From assembly GCF_900114735.1 (NCBI RefSeq), contig NZ_FOUA01000002.1:124001-188000 (forward strand): a DNA stretch of 64,000 bases, in the 5' to 3' direction. Source of the stretch: Halopseudomonas bauzanensis. GTDB taxonomy: Bacteria > Pseudomonadota > Gammaproteobacteria > Pseudomonadales > Pseudomonadaceae. Each line of letters opens with the position of its first letter. Position 1 is the stretch's first letter. Shown one piece after another: positions 52,633 to 61,760 of the stretch. Made by a program: the position numbers and the translations under genes. The notes below the pieces were generated by a model. The model saw only the letters and a list, made by a program, of their open reading frames with translations. It was not told the origin of the DNA and did no database searches.

Positions 52633-54407
52633 AACTGCGCAGCCGGCTGTTTCTCAGCAATGGCGCACTGCTTACGGTGGCGCTGATCGGGCTGCTGCTG
52701 GGTATCTTCAGTGTGCTGCATCTCACCCGCGCCCAGAGTCAGGCCATGACCAGCACCCTGGGCAGTATCGAGGCCGCCACCGGCCTGAGCCAGGAGCTGA
52801 ACCGGCAATTGGCCTTGCTGTTGGTCGACGAACCGGATCTGACCGCCATCCGCACCGCCGACGCCCGCTTCGAAGAGTGGCTGGCGGAGGCCCGGAAGGA
52901 AGCCCGGCATGAGACCGAACACCAGACGCTGACAGAGCTGACCGAGGCTTACGCGGTATTCGAGAACCTGCTCGCCGAGCCGCTGACAGTGCGCCAGCAG
53001 ATTCTCGGCAGCGACGAGTTCAGCCGCCACTTCAGTACCATTCACAACCACATCGACCGGATGCTCATGCACTATCTGGTGGAACTGCGCGCCGGGGAGC
53101 AGAACGCCCGTGAACGCGCCTGGTTGATCGCCGGGTTGCTCGGTCTGGTTGGCGTGGCGGTACTGGTGCTGGGCCTGGTAACCGCCCACAGCATCGCGCA
53201 ACGCTTCGGCCGGCCAATCGAGGCGCTGGCCGACGCGGCCAACCTGATTGGCAAGGGCGACTTCAGCGTCACCCTACCCGTCACCCCGGTCGCTGAGCTG
53301 GCCACTCTGAGCCGGCGCTTCGGTCTGATGGCGGCGGCGCTACAGCAGTTTCGTCACAGTGATGTGGAAGCGCTGCTGGCCGAGCAGCGGCGGTTACAGG
53401 CAGTACTCGACAGCATCGACGATGGCTTGCTGATTTTCGATCGCAGCGGCCGCCTGGAGCATTTCAACCCAGTGGCCGGGCGCCAGCTGGGTTGCGATAC
53501 CCGCCAGCTCGGCCTCAGCGCCAGCCAGGCCCTGCAGCGCCCGGAACTGGACGAGCAACTGTGGCAGGTAGCCCGCGGCTCCACCCAAAGCGGGGTGTTG
53601 GGTGATCTGCAGGTGCAGGTGCATGCCGAATCGCGGTTGTTGACCTACAGCATCACGCCGGTCAGCCATACCGGCGGGCGGCTGCTGGGTATGGTGATGG
53701 TGCTGCATGACGTCACCGAACAGCGCGCTTTCGAGCGTATCCGCAGCGAATTTGTGTTGCGCGCTTCTCATGAGCTGCGCACCCCGGTGGCCGGCATGCA
53801 CATGGCCTTTGCCCTGCTGCTGGAACGCCTGCAGTTTCCGGCCGGGTCACGGGAGGGTGAACTGTTACGGACCGTGGATGAGGAAATGCACCGCCTGGTG
53901 CGGTTGATCAACGAGTTGCTGGACTTCTCTCGCTACCAGAACGGTCTGCAGAAACTCGAACGCAGCCCGTGCGCAATCGATGCGCTGCTGACCAGTGCCC
54001 GCGAGCGGTTCCTGGGGCAGGCCGAGGCGAAAGGGCTGACGCTGGAGGTGCAGGGCGCGACCGATCTACCGGAGGTACAACTGGATCACTTGCAGATCGA
54101 GCGGGTGCTGGACAATCTGCTGGCCAACGCCATCCGCCACAGCCACCCGGGCGGCGCAGTGCGGTTGCACGCCGCGGTGCAGGATGAGCGCTTGCTACTG
54201 GCGGTCGAAGACGATGGCGAGGGTATCCCCTATGGCCAGCAAGCACGCATCTTCGAGCCTTTCGTACAGATCGGCGCCAGCCGGGGCGGCGCCGGTCTGG
54301 GCCTGGCGTTGTGCCGGGAGATAGTGCAACTGCATGGCGGTCAGATTACTCTGCAATCGCATCCGGGAGAGGGCGCACGCTTCCAATTGCTGCTGCCGCT
54401 GGTGTAG
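52629..54407 (+). CDS. kinB: KinB, sensor histidine kinase
   Basis: 592 aa. It starts at a GTG that overlaps the algB stop. Helix 1 (about 10-30), a periplasmic helical domain of about 120 residues, helix 2 (LLGLVGVAVLVLGLVTAHS), HAMP, a PAS domain (LQAVLDSIDDGLLIFDRSGR), H box RASHELRTPVAGMH, N box DNLLANAIRHSH, G1 EDDGEGIP and G2 GGAGLGLAL. KinB controls AlgB phosphorylation; in P. aeruginosa the pair governs alginate and virulence traits. Confidence 0.93.
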   Translation: MKLRSRLFLSNGALLTVALIGLLLGIFSVLHLTRAQSQAMTSTLGSIEAATGLSQELNRQLALLLVDEPDLTAIRTADARFEEWLAEARKEARHETEHQTLTELTEAYAVFENLLAEPLTVRQQILGSDEFSRHFSTIHNHIDRMLMHYLVELRAGEQNARERAWLIAGLLGLVGVAVLVLGLVTAHSIAQRFGRPIEALADAANLIGKGDFSVTLPVTPVAELATLSRRFGLMAAALQQFRHSDVEALLAEQRRLQAVLDSIDDGLLIFDRSGRLEHFNPVAGRQLGCDTRQLGLSASQALQRPELDEQLWQVARGSTQSGVLGDLQVQVHAESRLLTYSITPVSHTGGRLLGMVMVLHDVTEQRAFERIRSEFVLRASHELRTPVAGMHMAFALLLERLQFPAGSREGELLRTVDEEMHRLVRLINELLDFSRYQNGLQKLERSPCAIDALLTSARERFLGQAEAKGLTLEVQGATDLPEVQLDHLQIERVLDNLLANAIRHSHPGGAVRLHAAVQDERLLLAVEDDGEGIPYGQQARIFEPFVQIGASRGGAGLGLALCREIVQLHGGQITLQSHPGEGARFQLLLPLV

Positions 54408-54477
54408 CTTGGGTACAGAACCATCACCTGCTCTGGCAGTCTGATTCCATATACTACTGACGCAGCCGAGGTTTCCC

Positions 54478-55032
54478 ATGTTGCGCTTTATGATCCTGCT
54501 GTCGCTGCTGATGCTGGGGGCCTGCCAGGCCACCGGACCCCGTGCAGATTATGATCTGAGCCGGGATTTCAGCCAGTACCAGACCTGGAGCTGGGCCGAT
54601 CCGCCGGTGAGCTACGCACCAGCCAATGATCCGCGCCTGACCAGTGATCTCACCAGCCAGCGCGTCCTCGAAGCGGTCGCCGCCCAGCTGGATGTACGCG
54701 GCCTGCGACCAGCCCAGCCAGCGGATACCGCTGACCTGAAGGTCCGCGCCTCGGTGGTGCTGGAAACCCGTCGGGATAACGTCACCACGCACTATGGTGG
54801 CGGCTGGGGCTACTGGGGGCCTTACTGGGGCGGCCCCGGATACAGCCAGACCCGCACCGTGGACTATCAGGTCATGACGCTGCAGATTGACATGCTTGAC
54901 GCCAACGATGGGCGGCTGGTCTGGCGTGGCAGCGACAGCCAGACGGTGCGCGAGCGCCAGACACCCCTGGAACGCAATCAGGAAATGCACGAGCGGGCCG
55001 CCAAGCTATTGAGCACCTTCCCGCCGAATTGA
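54478..55032 (+). CDS. DUF4136 lipoprotein
   Basis: 184 aa with a lipoprotein signal (LLSLLMLGAC, cysteine at about residue 16). The DUF4136 features are the FSQYQTWSWADPP segment after the signal and the LVWRGSDSQTVRERQ strand near the end. A Gly/Tyr/Trp-rich stretch (GGGWGYWGPYWGGPGYS) lies at about 103-120. It would be attached to a membrane facing the periplasm. The function is unknown. Confidence 0.87.
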   Translation: MLRFMILLSLLMLGACQATGPRADYDLSRDFSQYQTWSWADPPVSYAPANDPRLTSDLTSQRVLEAVAAQLDVRGLRPAQPADTADLKVRASVVLETRRDNVTTHYGGGWGYWGPYWGGPGYSQTRTVDYQVMTLQIDMLDANDGRLVWRGSDSQTVRERQTPLERNQEMHERAAKLLSTFPPN

Positions 55033-55035
55033 GTC

Positions 55036-55584
55036 TCAGAAATTCGCCGGGGTAGTGGCGCTGATCAATACGCAGGGTTCGTCGAAGGGGTTGTTGAAGC
55101 GGTGCGGCTGGCTGCTCTCGAAGTAGTAGCTATCCCCGGTGTCGAGAACATGAATCTCCGCGCCCACGGTCAGCTCCAACCGGCCCTGCACCACAATGCC
55201 TGCTTCCTCGCCCTGATGACTGAGCATATCCGGCCCGGTGTCGGCGGCGGGCGGGTAGGTTTCGCGCAGGAAAGACAGGCTGCGGTCGGGGTGATCCTTG
55301 CCGACCAGCTGCATGATCACCTCATTACTGCCGATGTCCAACAGCTCACCGGTGCGATAGACCACCTTGCGCGGCTGATCGGCGGGCGCTTCGACGGCAA
55401 AGAATTCAACCAGCGACATGGGGATCCCCGCCAGTACCTTTTTCAAGGAACTGACCGAGGGGCTGACGCTGTTCTTCTCGATCATCGAAATGGTGCTGTT
55501 GGTGACTCCGGCGCGCTTGGCCAGCTCGCGCTGGGACAGGCCCTTGAGTTTGCGGATGGTTTTCAGTCGGGCGCCAACATCCAA
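55036..55584 (-). CDS. PauR/PuuR-type transcriptional regulator (HTH plus cupin)
   Basis: 182 aa: an XRE-type helix-turn-helix (LSQRELAKRAGVTNSTISMIEKN, about residues 15-37) and a C-terminal cupin (SHQGEEAGIVVQGRLELTVG, then ETYFES-type strand with SQPHRFNNP). It resembles PauR, the repressor of polyamine catabolism. I propose a TTG start at 55584 because homologues begin MDVG and an AGAGGA lies nine bases upstream; an ATG at 55638 adds 18 unrelated residues. The next gene upstream is alanine racemase, then an FAD amine oxidase. Confidence 0.85.
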   Translation of the reverse strand: MDVGARLKTIRKLKGLSQRELAKRAGVTNSTISMIEKNSVSPSVSSLKKVLAGIPMSLVEFFAVEAPADQPRKVVYRTGELLDIGSNEVIMQLVGKDHPDRSLSFLRETYPPAADTGPDMLSHQGEEAGIVVQGRLELTVGAEIHVLDTGDSYYFESSQPHRFNNPFDEPCVLISATTPANF

Positions 55585-55675
55585 GGTCGGAATCCTCTGG
55601 GCAATACAGATGGGATCAGGTGGGCCGCATGATTGCACGGCTGTGCATTATTTTCAACGCAGCACCCTGCCGAAA

Positions 55676-56746
55676 TCAGACCTGATAGCGCCGCGGTACC
55701 CGGTTCAGATTGCAAAACAACTGGTAGGAAATGGTCCCGGCATGGCTGGCCACCTCGCCGGCATCCAGCCCATCGCCCCAAAGCCGTACGTGGCTGCCCA
55801 GCCCGCTGCCCGGCAGCCCGGTCAGATCCACCGTCAGCATGTCCATGGAGACCCGCCCGCTGATGCAGGTGCGCTGGCCGTCCACCAGTACCGGTGTGCC
55901 GTCCGGCGCATGACGCGGATAACCATCGGCATACCCCATGGCGACCACCCCGATGCGGCTCGCCCGGCGGGTGACGAACCGCGAGCCGTAGCCGATGGGT
56001 TCACCCGCCGCAATGTTGTGTACCGCGATCACCCTCGAATCCAGCTGCATCACCGGCCGCAGCTGCGCGGCCTGCTCCTGGGCAAAGTCGAAGGGGCTGG
56101 AACCGTACAGCATGATGCCGGGCCGGACCCAATCGCCATAGGCGCTGGGCCAGGCCAGCACGCCGGCGGAATTGCTCAGGCTGGCAGGGCCGTCGAGCCC
56201 TGCGGTCGCTTGCGCGAAGGTCTCCAGCTGCTCCTCGGTACGGCCGGTTTCCGGTTCATCGGCCCGGGCAAAGTGGGTGATCTTGGTCAGGCTGGCGACC
56301 TTGTTGCTGGCCTGCAATTCACGCCAGATCTGCGGATACTCAACTGGAGAGAAGCCGGTACGATGCATACCGCTGTCGAGCTTCAACCAGACCTGCAGCG
56401 GCCGACTCAGGTTCGCTTCGCGCAGGTCAGCCAACTGTCCGTGGTGATGCACCACTGGCCATAGATCATGGCGGCAGATCAGCTCCAGCTCGGCGGCCTC
56501 GAACCAGCCTTCGAGCAGCACTATGGGTTGCCGGTGACCCGCTTCGCGCAGGGCCAGTGCCTCCTCGATCGCCGCGACCGCGAACCCATCAGCATCCTCG
56601 TTCAGGGCGGCGGCGCACTCCAGCGCCCCGTGGCCATAGGCGTTGGCCTTGACCACCGCCAGGGCGTTACAGCCGGTCAGGCGTTTGGCCAGACGGTAAT
56701 TATGGCGCAGGGCCGATAAGTCGATCAGGGCATAGGCTGGGCGCAT
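55676..56746 (-). CDS. dadX: Alanine racemase
   Basis: A 356-aa fold-type III PLP enzyme. The PLP lysine is in VVKANAYGHGA (about residue 33), and the second catalytic residue, Tyr, lies in GYGSRFVTRR. The order and neighbourhood (regulator of PauR type, FAD oxidase) resemble the catabolic dadX region of P. aeruginosa, although no dadA is next to it, so a biosynthetic alr role is also possible. Confidence 0.92.
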   Translation of the reverse strand: MRPAYALIDLSALRHNYRLAKRLTGCNALAVVKANAYGHGALECAAALNEDADGFAVAAIEEALALREAGHRQPIVLLEGWFEAAELELICRHDLWPVVHHHGQLADLREANLSRPLQVWLKLDSGMHRTGFSPVEYPQIWRELQASNKVASLTKITHFARADEPETGRTEEQLETFAQATAGLDGPASLSNSAGVLAWPSAYGDWVRPGIMLYGSSPFDFAQEQAAQLRPVMQLDSRVIAVHNIAAGEPIGYGSRFVTRRASRIGVVAMGYADGYPRHAPDGTPVLVDGQRTCISGRVSMDMLTVDLTGLPGSGLGSHVRLWGDGLDAGEVASHAGTISYQLFCNLNRVPRRYQV

Positions 56747-56941
56747 GGCAGGTCCACAGGCAAGTAAGTACTGAAACGATGGGTGCGGCGGGAGGTCGCT
56801 GGCGGCAAGAATAGCAAATTATCCCGACAAAAGCCGCGAGCAATGTCCGCTGCTCCGGCGCCACGGCATGCCAGGGCTTCTGTGGCAGGACAATTGCCGT
56901 TATCCTGCCGGTCTGTATTTCCGCTGTGCGACGGAGCTTCC

Positions 56942-58249
56942 ATGTCACGCCACACCATCCATTCCGCCGATTACCCCAACTCCTGGTACCTTGCCTCACG
57001 CAACCGCGAGACGCTCTTGCCGATACTGGAAGGCGAGGAACAGGCCGATGTGTGCATCATCGGCGGCGGCTTTACCGGGCTGAATACCGCCATCGAACTG
57101 GCCCAACGCGGGCTCTCGGTGGTGCTGCTGGAAGCGCGGCGGATTGGCTGGGGTGCCAGCGGCCGCAACGGTGGCCAGTTGATCCGCGGCGTCGGCCATG
57201 ACGTCGATCAGTTTGCCGGTGTCATCGGCGCGGAGGGCGTGCGCGATCTCAAGCTGATGGGTATCGAAGCGGTCGACATCGTCCGCGAGCGCGTGGCCGA
57301 GTTCGCCATCGATTGCGATCTCACCTGGGGCTATTGCGACCTGGCAAACAAGCCGCGCCATCTCGACGCCTTTCGCGCTGATCGGGACGAGTTGTTGTCG
57401 CTGGGCTATCAGCATGAACTGAAAATCGTCGAGCCCGACCAGATGCGCAGCGTGGTCGGCTCTGATCGGTATGTCGGTGGGCTGATCGACATGGGCTCGG
57501 GGCACCTGCATCCGCTGAACCTGGCCCTGGGCGAAGCAGCAGCGGCCCAGTCGCTGGGCGTGCGGTTGTTCGAGCGCTCGGCGGTGACCGCCATTGATCA
57601 TGGCTCGACCATCACCGTGCACACCGACCGAGGACGGGTACGCGCCGCCCAGTTGGTGCTCGCCTGCAACGCTTACCACAGCGGCCTGCAGCGTCGCCTC
57701 GATAGCCAGGTCATTGCCGCCGGCAGCTACCTGATCGCCACCGAACCGCTGTCACCCGAACTGGCCGCCGAGCTGATTCCCCAGAACATGGCGCTCTGTG
57801 ATCAGCGCGTGGCGCTGGATTACTACCGGCTGTCTGCCGATCGGCGTCTGCTGTTCGGCGGTGCCTGCCATTACTCGGGGCGTGACCCGGCGGACATTGC
57901 CGCCTACATGCGACCGAAGATGCTCAAGGTCTTCCCGCAGCTGGAGGCCACCCGTATCGATTACCAGTGGGGCGGCATGATCGGCATCGGCGCCAATCGC
58001 CTGCCACAGATCGGCCGCCTGCCCGATCAGCCCAACGTGTTCTACGCCCAGGCCTACTCCGGCCACGGCGTCAACGCGACCCACCTGGCCGCCCGCATCC
58101 TCGGCGAGGCCATGACCGGCCAGGCCAGTCGCGGGTTCGACCTGTTCAGCCAGGTGCCGCATATGGCCTTTCCCGGGGGCGAACTGTTCCGCTCGCCATT
58201 GCTGGCGTTGGGGATGTTGTGGCAGAAGATCAAGGAACAGAGTTTCTGA
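56942..58249 (+). CDS. FAD-dependent oxidoreductase (PuuB/gamma-glutamylpolyamine oxidase type)
   Basis: 435 aa. The FAD-binding motif VCIIGGGFTGLNTAIELAQRG (about residues 37-57) is followed by ARRIGWGASGRNGGQ, the PuuB-family signature, and a C-terminal GGMIGIGANRLPQIGRLP plus QAYSGHGVN segment. Such enzymes oxidise gamma-glutamyl-putrescine or related amines. The PauR-like regulator gene 1.3 kb away supports polyamine use. GGAG precedes the start. Confidence 0.88.
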   Translation: MSRHTIHSADYPNSWYLASRNRETLLPILEGEEQADVCIIGGGFTGLNTAIELAQRGLSVVLLEARRIGWGASGRNGGQLIRGVGHDVDQFAGVIGAEGVRDLKLMGIEAVDIVRERVAEFAIDCDLTWGYCDLANKPRHLDAFRADRDELLSLGYQHELKIVEPDQMRSVVGSDRYVGGLIDMGSGHLHPLNLALGEAAAAQSLGVRLFERSAVTAIDHGSTITVHTDRGRVRAAQLVLACNAYHSGLQRRLDSQVIAAGSYLIATEPLSPELAAELIPQNMALCDQRVALDYYRLSADRRLLFGGACHYSGRDPADIAAYMRPKMLKVFPQLEATRIDYQWGGMIGIGANRLPQIGRLPDQPNVFYAQAYSGHGVNATHLAARILGEAMTGQASRGFDLFSQVPHMAFPGGELFRSPLLALGMLWQKIKEQSF

Positions 58250-58263
58250 GGGGGGCGGGGGAT

Positions 58264-59598
58264 CTACCGCTGCACCTCGATCAACCCCCACGGCACCTCA
58301 GCCACCCGACAAGGCTGACCACTCAGGTCGATCAGATCGCCGTTACCCGGTACCAGCCCACCGATACCCAGACCGCGGGCAAACTCCATGTGGGCCTGCT
58401 GATGGTAAGGCTCGCCATGCACCGGCAGCAGATAGCGCGGCCGCAGCCAACCATATAGCTGGCGCAGATCTTCCTGGGGTGGGTGGCCGGACGCGTGGAT
58501 GGGGGCCATGTCGTCATCGATGATGTGCACGTCCTGCCTGAGCAGGTTGTGCTTGATGCGCTCCAGCGCTTCCTCGTTACCGGGAATCAGCCGTGAGGAG
58601 AACACCACGGTATCGCCGGGCGCCAGGGTGAGGTGCGGATGACTGCCCGCCGCCAACCGGCCCAGCGCGGCAGCCGGCTCGCCCTGGCTGCCGGTACAGA
58701 TCCATAACTGCTGATCGCGCGGCAGAAAACCCAACTCCCAGGGGGCGATAAACCCCGGACGGGCCCGCAGATAACCATGTGCCCTGCCAAAACTGTGCAT
58801 GCTGACCAGGCTGCGGCCGAGCAGGCCGGCGTAGCGGCCGGTATCGAAGGCGATTTCCGCCAGGCTGTGCAGCCGTGCCAGGTTGCTGGCAAAACAGGTA
58901 ACCACCACCCGCTGGGTGCAGGGGCGAATCGCATCCGACAGGCCGTCCTGCACCGCCGCTTCGGATCGGCTGGCGCCACTGCCCGGAGCATTGGTCGAAT
59001 CGCCGATCACCACGTCCACGCCTTCACGGCCGATGGCACGCAGTCGTCCCTCGGCGGTCAATTCACCCACCAGCGGCTGAGCATCGAGCTTCCAGTCGCC
59101 GCTGTGGTAGATGCGCTTGCCGGCTACCTGCAGGAGAATGCCGTGGGATTCGGGAATCGAGTGGGTGACGGGTATCCATTCAGCCTGGAAGGCACCGAGC
59201 CCGATAGGCTCCAGCGGCCGGATCTCATGCAATGGCGGCCATTCCAGATTCTGCGCCAGCTTGTTGCGGATCAGCCGGGCAGTAAAGGGACTGGCATACA
59301 GCGGACAGCCGAGCTCGCGCCACAGGTAGGGAATGGCACCGATATGGTCCTCATGGCCATGGGTGATCAACAGCGCACTGAGCTTGATATCGTGCTTTTC
59401 CAGCGCCTCGATGAGCGGAACGGCCACACGGCTGTCCCCGCTGGGCGTGGACTCCAGAGCGAAGCCACAGTCGATGGCGATCCACTCGCCACCGGAGCCG
59501 TACAGATACAGGTTCGCCCCAAACATCCCCGCACCGCCCAAGGCCACGAAATACGGGCCGGGCTGGCGGTGCAACTGGTCAAAACGCGGTGCGGGCAT
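58264..59598 (-). CDS. Short RNase J-like metallo-beta-lactamase-fold nuclease
   Basis: 444 aa. The metal motif is THGHEDHIGA (about residue 77), then the RNase J pattern VTHSIPESHGILLQ, HSGDWKLDAQ, GDSTNAPG and a beta-CASP end with IHASGHPPQEDLRQLYGWLRPRYLLPVHGEPYH. RNase J proteins usually have about 550 residues; this one ends soon after the beta-CASP region, so the C-terminal dimerisation domain is missing. It is probably an RNA-processing enzyme. It is convergent with the FAD oxidase gene. Confidence 0.85.
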   Translation of the reverse strand: MPAPRFDQLHRQPGPYFVALGGAGMFGANLYLYGSGGEWIAIDCGFALESTPSGDSRVAVPLIEALEKHDIKLSALLITHGHEDHIGAIPYLWRELGCPLYASPFTARLIRNKLAQNLEWPPLHEIRPLEPIGLGAFQAEWIPVTHSIPESHGILLQVAGKRIYHSGDWKLDAQPLVGELTAEGRLRAIGREGVDVVIGDSTNAPGSGASRSEAAVQDGLSDAIRPCTQRVVVTCFASNLARLHSLAEIAFDTGRYAGLLGRSLVSMHSFGRAHGYLRARPGFIAPWELGFLPRDQQLWICTGSQGEPAAALGRLAAGSHPHLTLAPGDTVVFSSRLIPGNEEALERIKHNLLRQDVHIIDDDMAPIHASGHPPQEDLRQLYGWLRPRYLLPVHGEPYHQQAHMEFARGLGIGGLVPGNGDLIDLSGQPCRVAEVPWGLIEVQR

Positions 59599-59642
59599 GG
59601 GGCCTCCAATCAGGGTTCTGCTCTACAGCTTAGCAGGGCGCC

Positions 59643-60872
59643 TCAGCCGAAGAACCAGTAACACACCCCGATGGCGGTAAGCATACCGGCCAGATCGGCA
59701 GTCAGTGCGCAGCCCAGGCCGTGGCGGATGCGGGTGATACCGACCGCGCCGAAATACACCGCGATTACGTAGAAAGTGGTTTCCGTGCTGCCCTGGAAGG
59801 TCGCCGACAATAGCGCCGGGAAGCTGTCGACGCCGAAGGTGTCCATGGTCTCGATCATCATTGCCCTCGCGCCACTGCCCGACAGCGGTTTCATGAAGGC
59901 GGTGGGCAGGGCATCGATGAAGCGGGTATCCCAGCCGAACCCTTCCGCCAGCCAGCGGATGCCTTCCAGCCCGGCGTCCAGCACGCCACTGGCACGAAGT
60001 GCGCCGATGGCCACCAGCATGGCGATGAGAAACGGCAGCAGCGAGATGGTGAAGCTGAAGCCCTCCTTGGCGCCCTCGATGAAGGTGTCATAGACCTTGA
60101 CCTTGCGCAGGGCCGCCACGCCCAGAAACAGGATGATGATGCCGAACAGGGTCAGGTTACCGACCAGCGACGAGGTGGCAGCCAGCGCCTGGGCGGACAT
60201 ACCGGCGAGGGTGGTGAGTAACAGGCCCAGCGCGGCTGCCCCGCCGAGCAGATAGGCCAGCACCACCGGATCATGCAGGCGCAGGCGCTGCATGAAGGCC
60301 ACGGTCAGCAGGCCGACCAGGCTGGAAACGGTGGTCGCCAGCAGAATCGGCAAGAACACCAGGGTCGGGTCGGTCGCTCCCTGCTGCGCGCGATACATGA
60401 AAATGGTCACCGGCAACAGGGTCAGCGATGAACTGTTGAGCACCAGGAACAGGATCTGCGCGTTGGTGGCGGTATCCTTCTGCGGATTGAGTTCCTGCAG
60501 CGAGTGCATAGCCTTGATGCCGATGGGCGTGGCGGCGTTGTCCAGACCGAGGATATTGGCGGCGAAGTTCATACTGATATGCCCCAACGCCGGATGCCCA
60601 CTGGGTACCTCCGGCATCAGCCGGCGGAACAGCGGGTCCAGCACGCGCGCCAGCAGACGGATCAGTCCAGCCTTCTCAGCGACCGCCAGAAAGCCCAGCC
60701 ACAAGGTCATGGTGCCGACCAATACCAGCACGATCTCGACACTGAGCCGGGCCATATCGAACAGCGCCGCCACCAACCGGCTGAATACCTCGCTGTCGCC
60801 CATCCCAAGCCATTGCCAGAGCGCGGCAGCGAAGGCAGCAAGGAAGAAGCTCAGCCAGATTCCATTGAGCAT
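59643..60872 (-). CDS. Nucleoside-recognition (SpmA/SpmB-like) membrane protein
   Basis: 409 aa with about 10 helices. Two gate-domain halves are seen: one with HISMNFAANILGLDNAATPIGIKAMHSLQEL (SpmA-like) and a second with ALPTAFMKPLSGSGARAMMIETM and LSATFQGSTETTFYVIAVYFGAVGITR (SpmB-like). In spore-formers these are two separate proteins; in this organism the fused form has no sporulation role. A transport function is likely but unproven. Confidence 0.88.
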   Translation of the reverse strand: MLNGIWLSFFLAAFAAALWQWLGMGDSEVFSRLVAALFDMARLSVEIVLVLVGTMTLWLGFLAVAEKAGLIRLLARVLDPLFRRLMPEVPSGHPALGHISMNFAANILGLDNAATPIGIKAMHSLQELNPQKDTATNAQILFLVLNSSSLTLLPVTIFMYRAQQGATDPTLVFLPILLATTVSSLVGLLTVAFMQRLRLHDPVVLAYLLGGAAALGLLLTTLAGMSAQALAATSSLVGNLTLFGIIILFLGVAALRKVKVYDTFIEGAKEGFSFTISLLPFLIAMLVAIGALRASGVLDAGLEGIRWLAEGFGWDTRFIDALPTAFMKPLSGSGARAMMIETMDTFGVDSFPALLSATFQGSTETTFYVIAVYFGAVGITRIRHGLGCALTADLAGMLTAIGVCYWFFG

Positions 60873-60890
60873 GGGTGGGGTGTTCCTTGG

Positions 60891-61760
60891 TCAGGGTAGG
60901 GTGATCGTGGGGGCGGGCGGTACAGTGAATTCGCTAAAGCGGCTGATCTCGGCAAAACTGTCGGGAACCAGTGCCGCCAGTATGGCAGCGGTCTCTGCGT
61001 CCGGCAGACCATCATGGCGGGCCGGACGAAAACGCATCTGGAAGGCGGCGATCACATTGCGGGTCGCATTGGTCTGTCCGGGACGCGCCGCCAGGCTGTA
61101 ACCAAAGCGCTCCAGGGCCATCTCGAACCAGGCCAGGGGCGGCGTCTGGCCGCCCAGCAGATGCTGATACTGCGTTACCCGCGCCGCATCAGGCCAGATG
61201 GCTACGCCCGCCTCGGCCAGTTGCTGCCAGGGGAACAGCGGCCCGGGATCAAGCTTGCGCTGCGGTGCTATATCGCTATGGCCAATTACCCGCTCCGGCG
61301 GCAGGCCGTGCCGCTGCAGAATGTCCTGCAACAGCGGAATCAGCCGGTCGATCTGCGCCTGATCCCAGGGCTGCCACTGACGCCCTTCGGAGGTGTCATG
61401 GTAGCCGGGGTGCACGATCTCGATGCCGATGGAACTGGCATTGAGCCAGGTGCGGCCCTGCCAGCTACTTTCACCGGCGTGCCAGGCACGGCGGTTCTCG
61501 TCCACCAGGCGGTAGATGGTCGGCGGATTGGCATCGATCAGGTAATGGCTGCTGACCTCACCCAGGGTCAGGGTATTCAGCGCCCGGGCCGAGTTCGAGG
61601 AGGTGTAGTGCAGGATCACATACTGCACGCGGCTATCCTGACCACGGGCGGTATGGCTGGTGTCGATCACCAGGCCACGACTGCAGCCGGCCAGTGCCAG
61701 ACAGATCAGCAACAGCCCGGAGAGCGTATGAACCGGGCGCGACCAACGCCAGCGCATCAA
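60891..61760 (-). CDS. ampDh2: N-acetylmuramoyl-L-alanine amidase lipoprotein (AmpDh2-like)
   Basis: 289 aa: lipoprotein signal (LLICLALAGC), an amidase_2/PGRP domain with zinc ligands in VILHYTSSN (H), an Asn/His region IVHPGYHD and VIGHSDIAPQRKLDPGP, then a C-terminal peptidoglycan-binding domain. It trims cell-wall peptides in the periplasm. In P. aeruginosa ampDh2 lies near algB-kinB and dsbA, as here. It overlaps the next gene by four bases. Confidence 0.88.
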   Translation of the reverse strand: MMRWRWSRPVHTLSGLLLICLALAGCSRGLVIDTSHTARGQDSRVQYVILHYTSSNSARALNTLTLGEVSSHYLIDANPPTIYRLVDENRRAWHAGESSWQGRTWLNASSIGIEIVHPGYHDTSEGRQWQPWDQAQIDRLIPLLQDILQRHGLPPERVIGHSDIAPQRKLDPGPLFPWQQLAEAGVAIWPDAARVTQYQHLLGGQTPPLAWFEMALERFGYSLAARPGQTNATRNVIAAFQMRFRPARHDGLPDAETAAILAALVPDSFAEISRFSEFTVPPAPTITLP

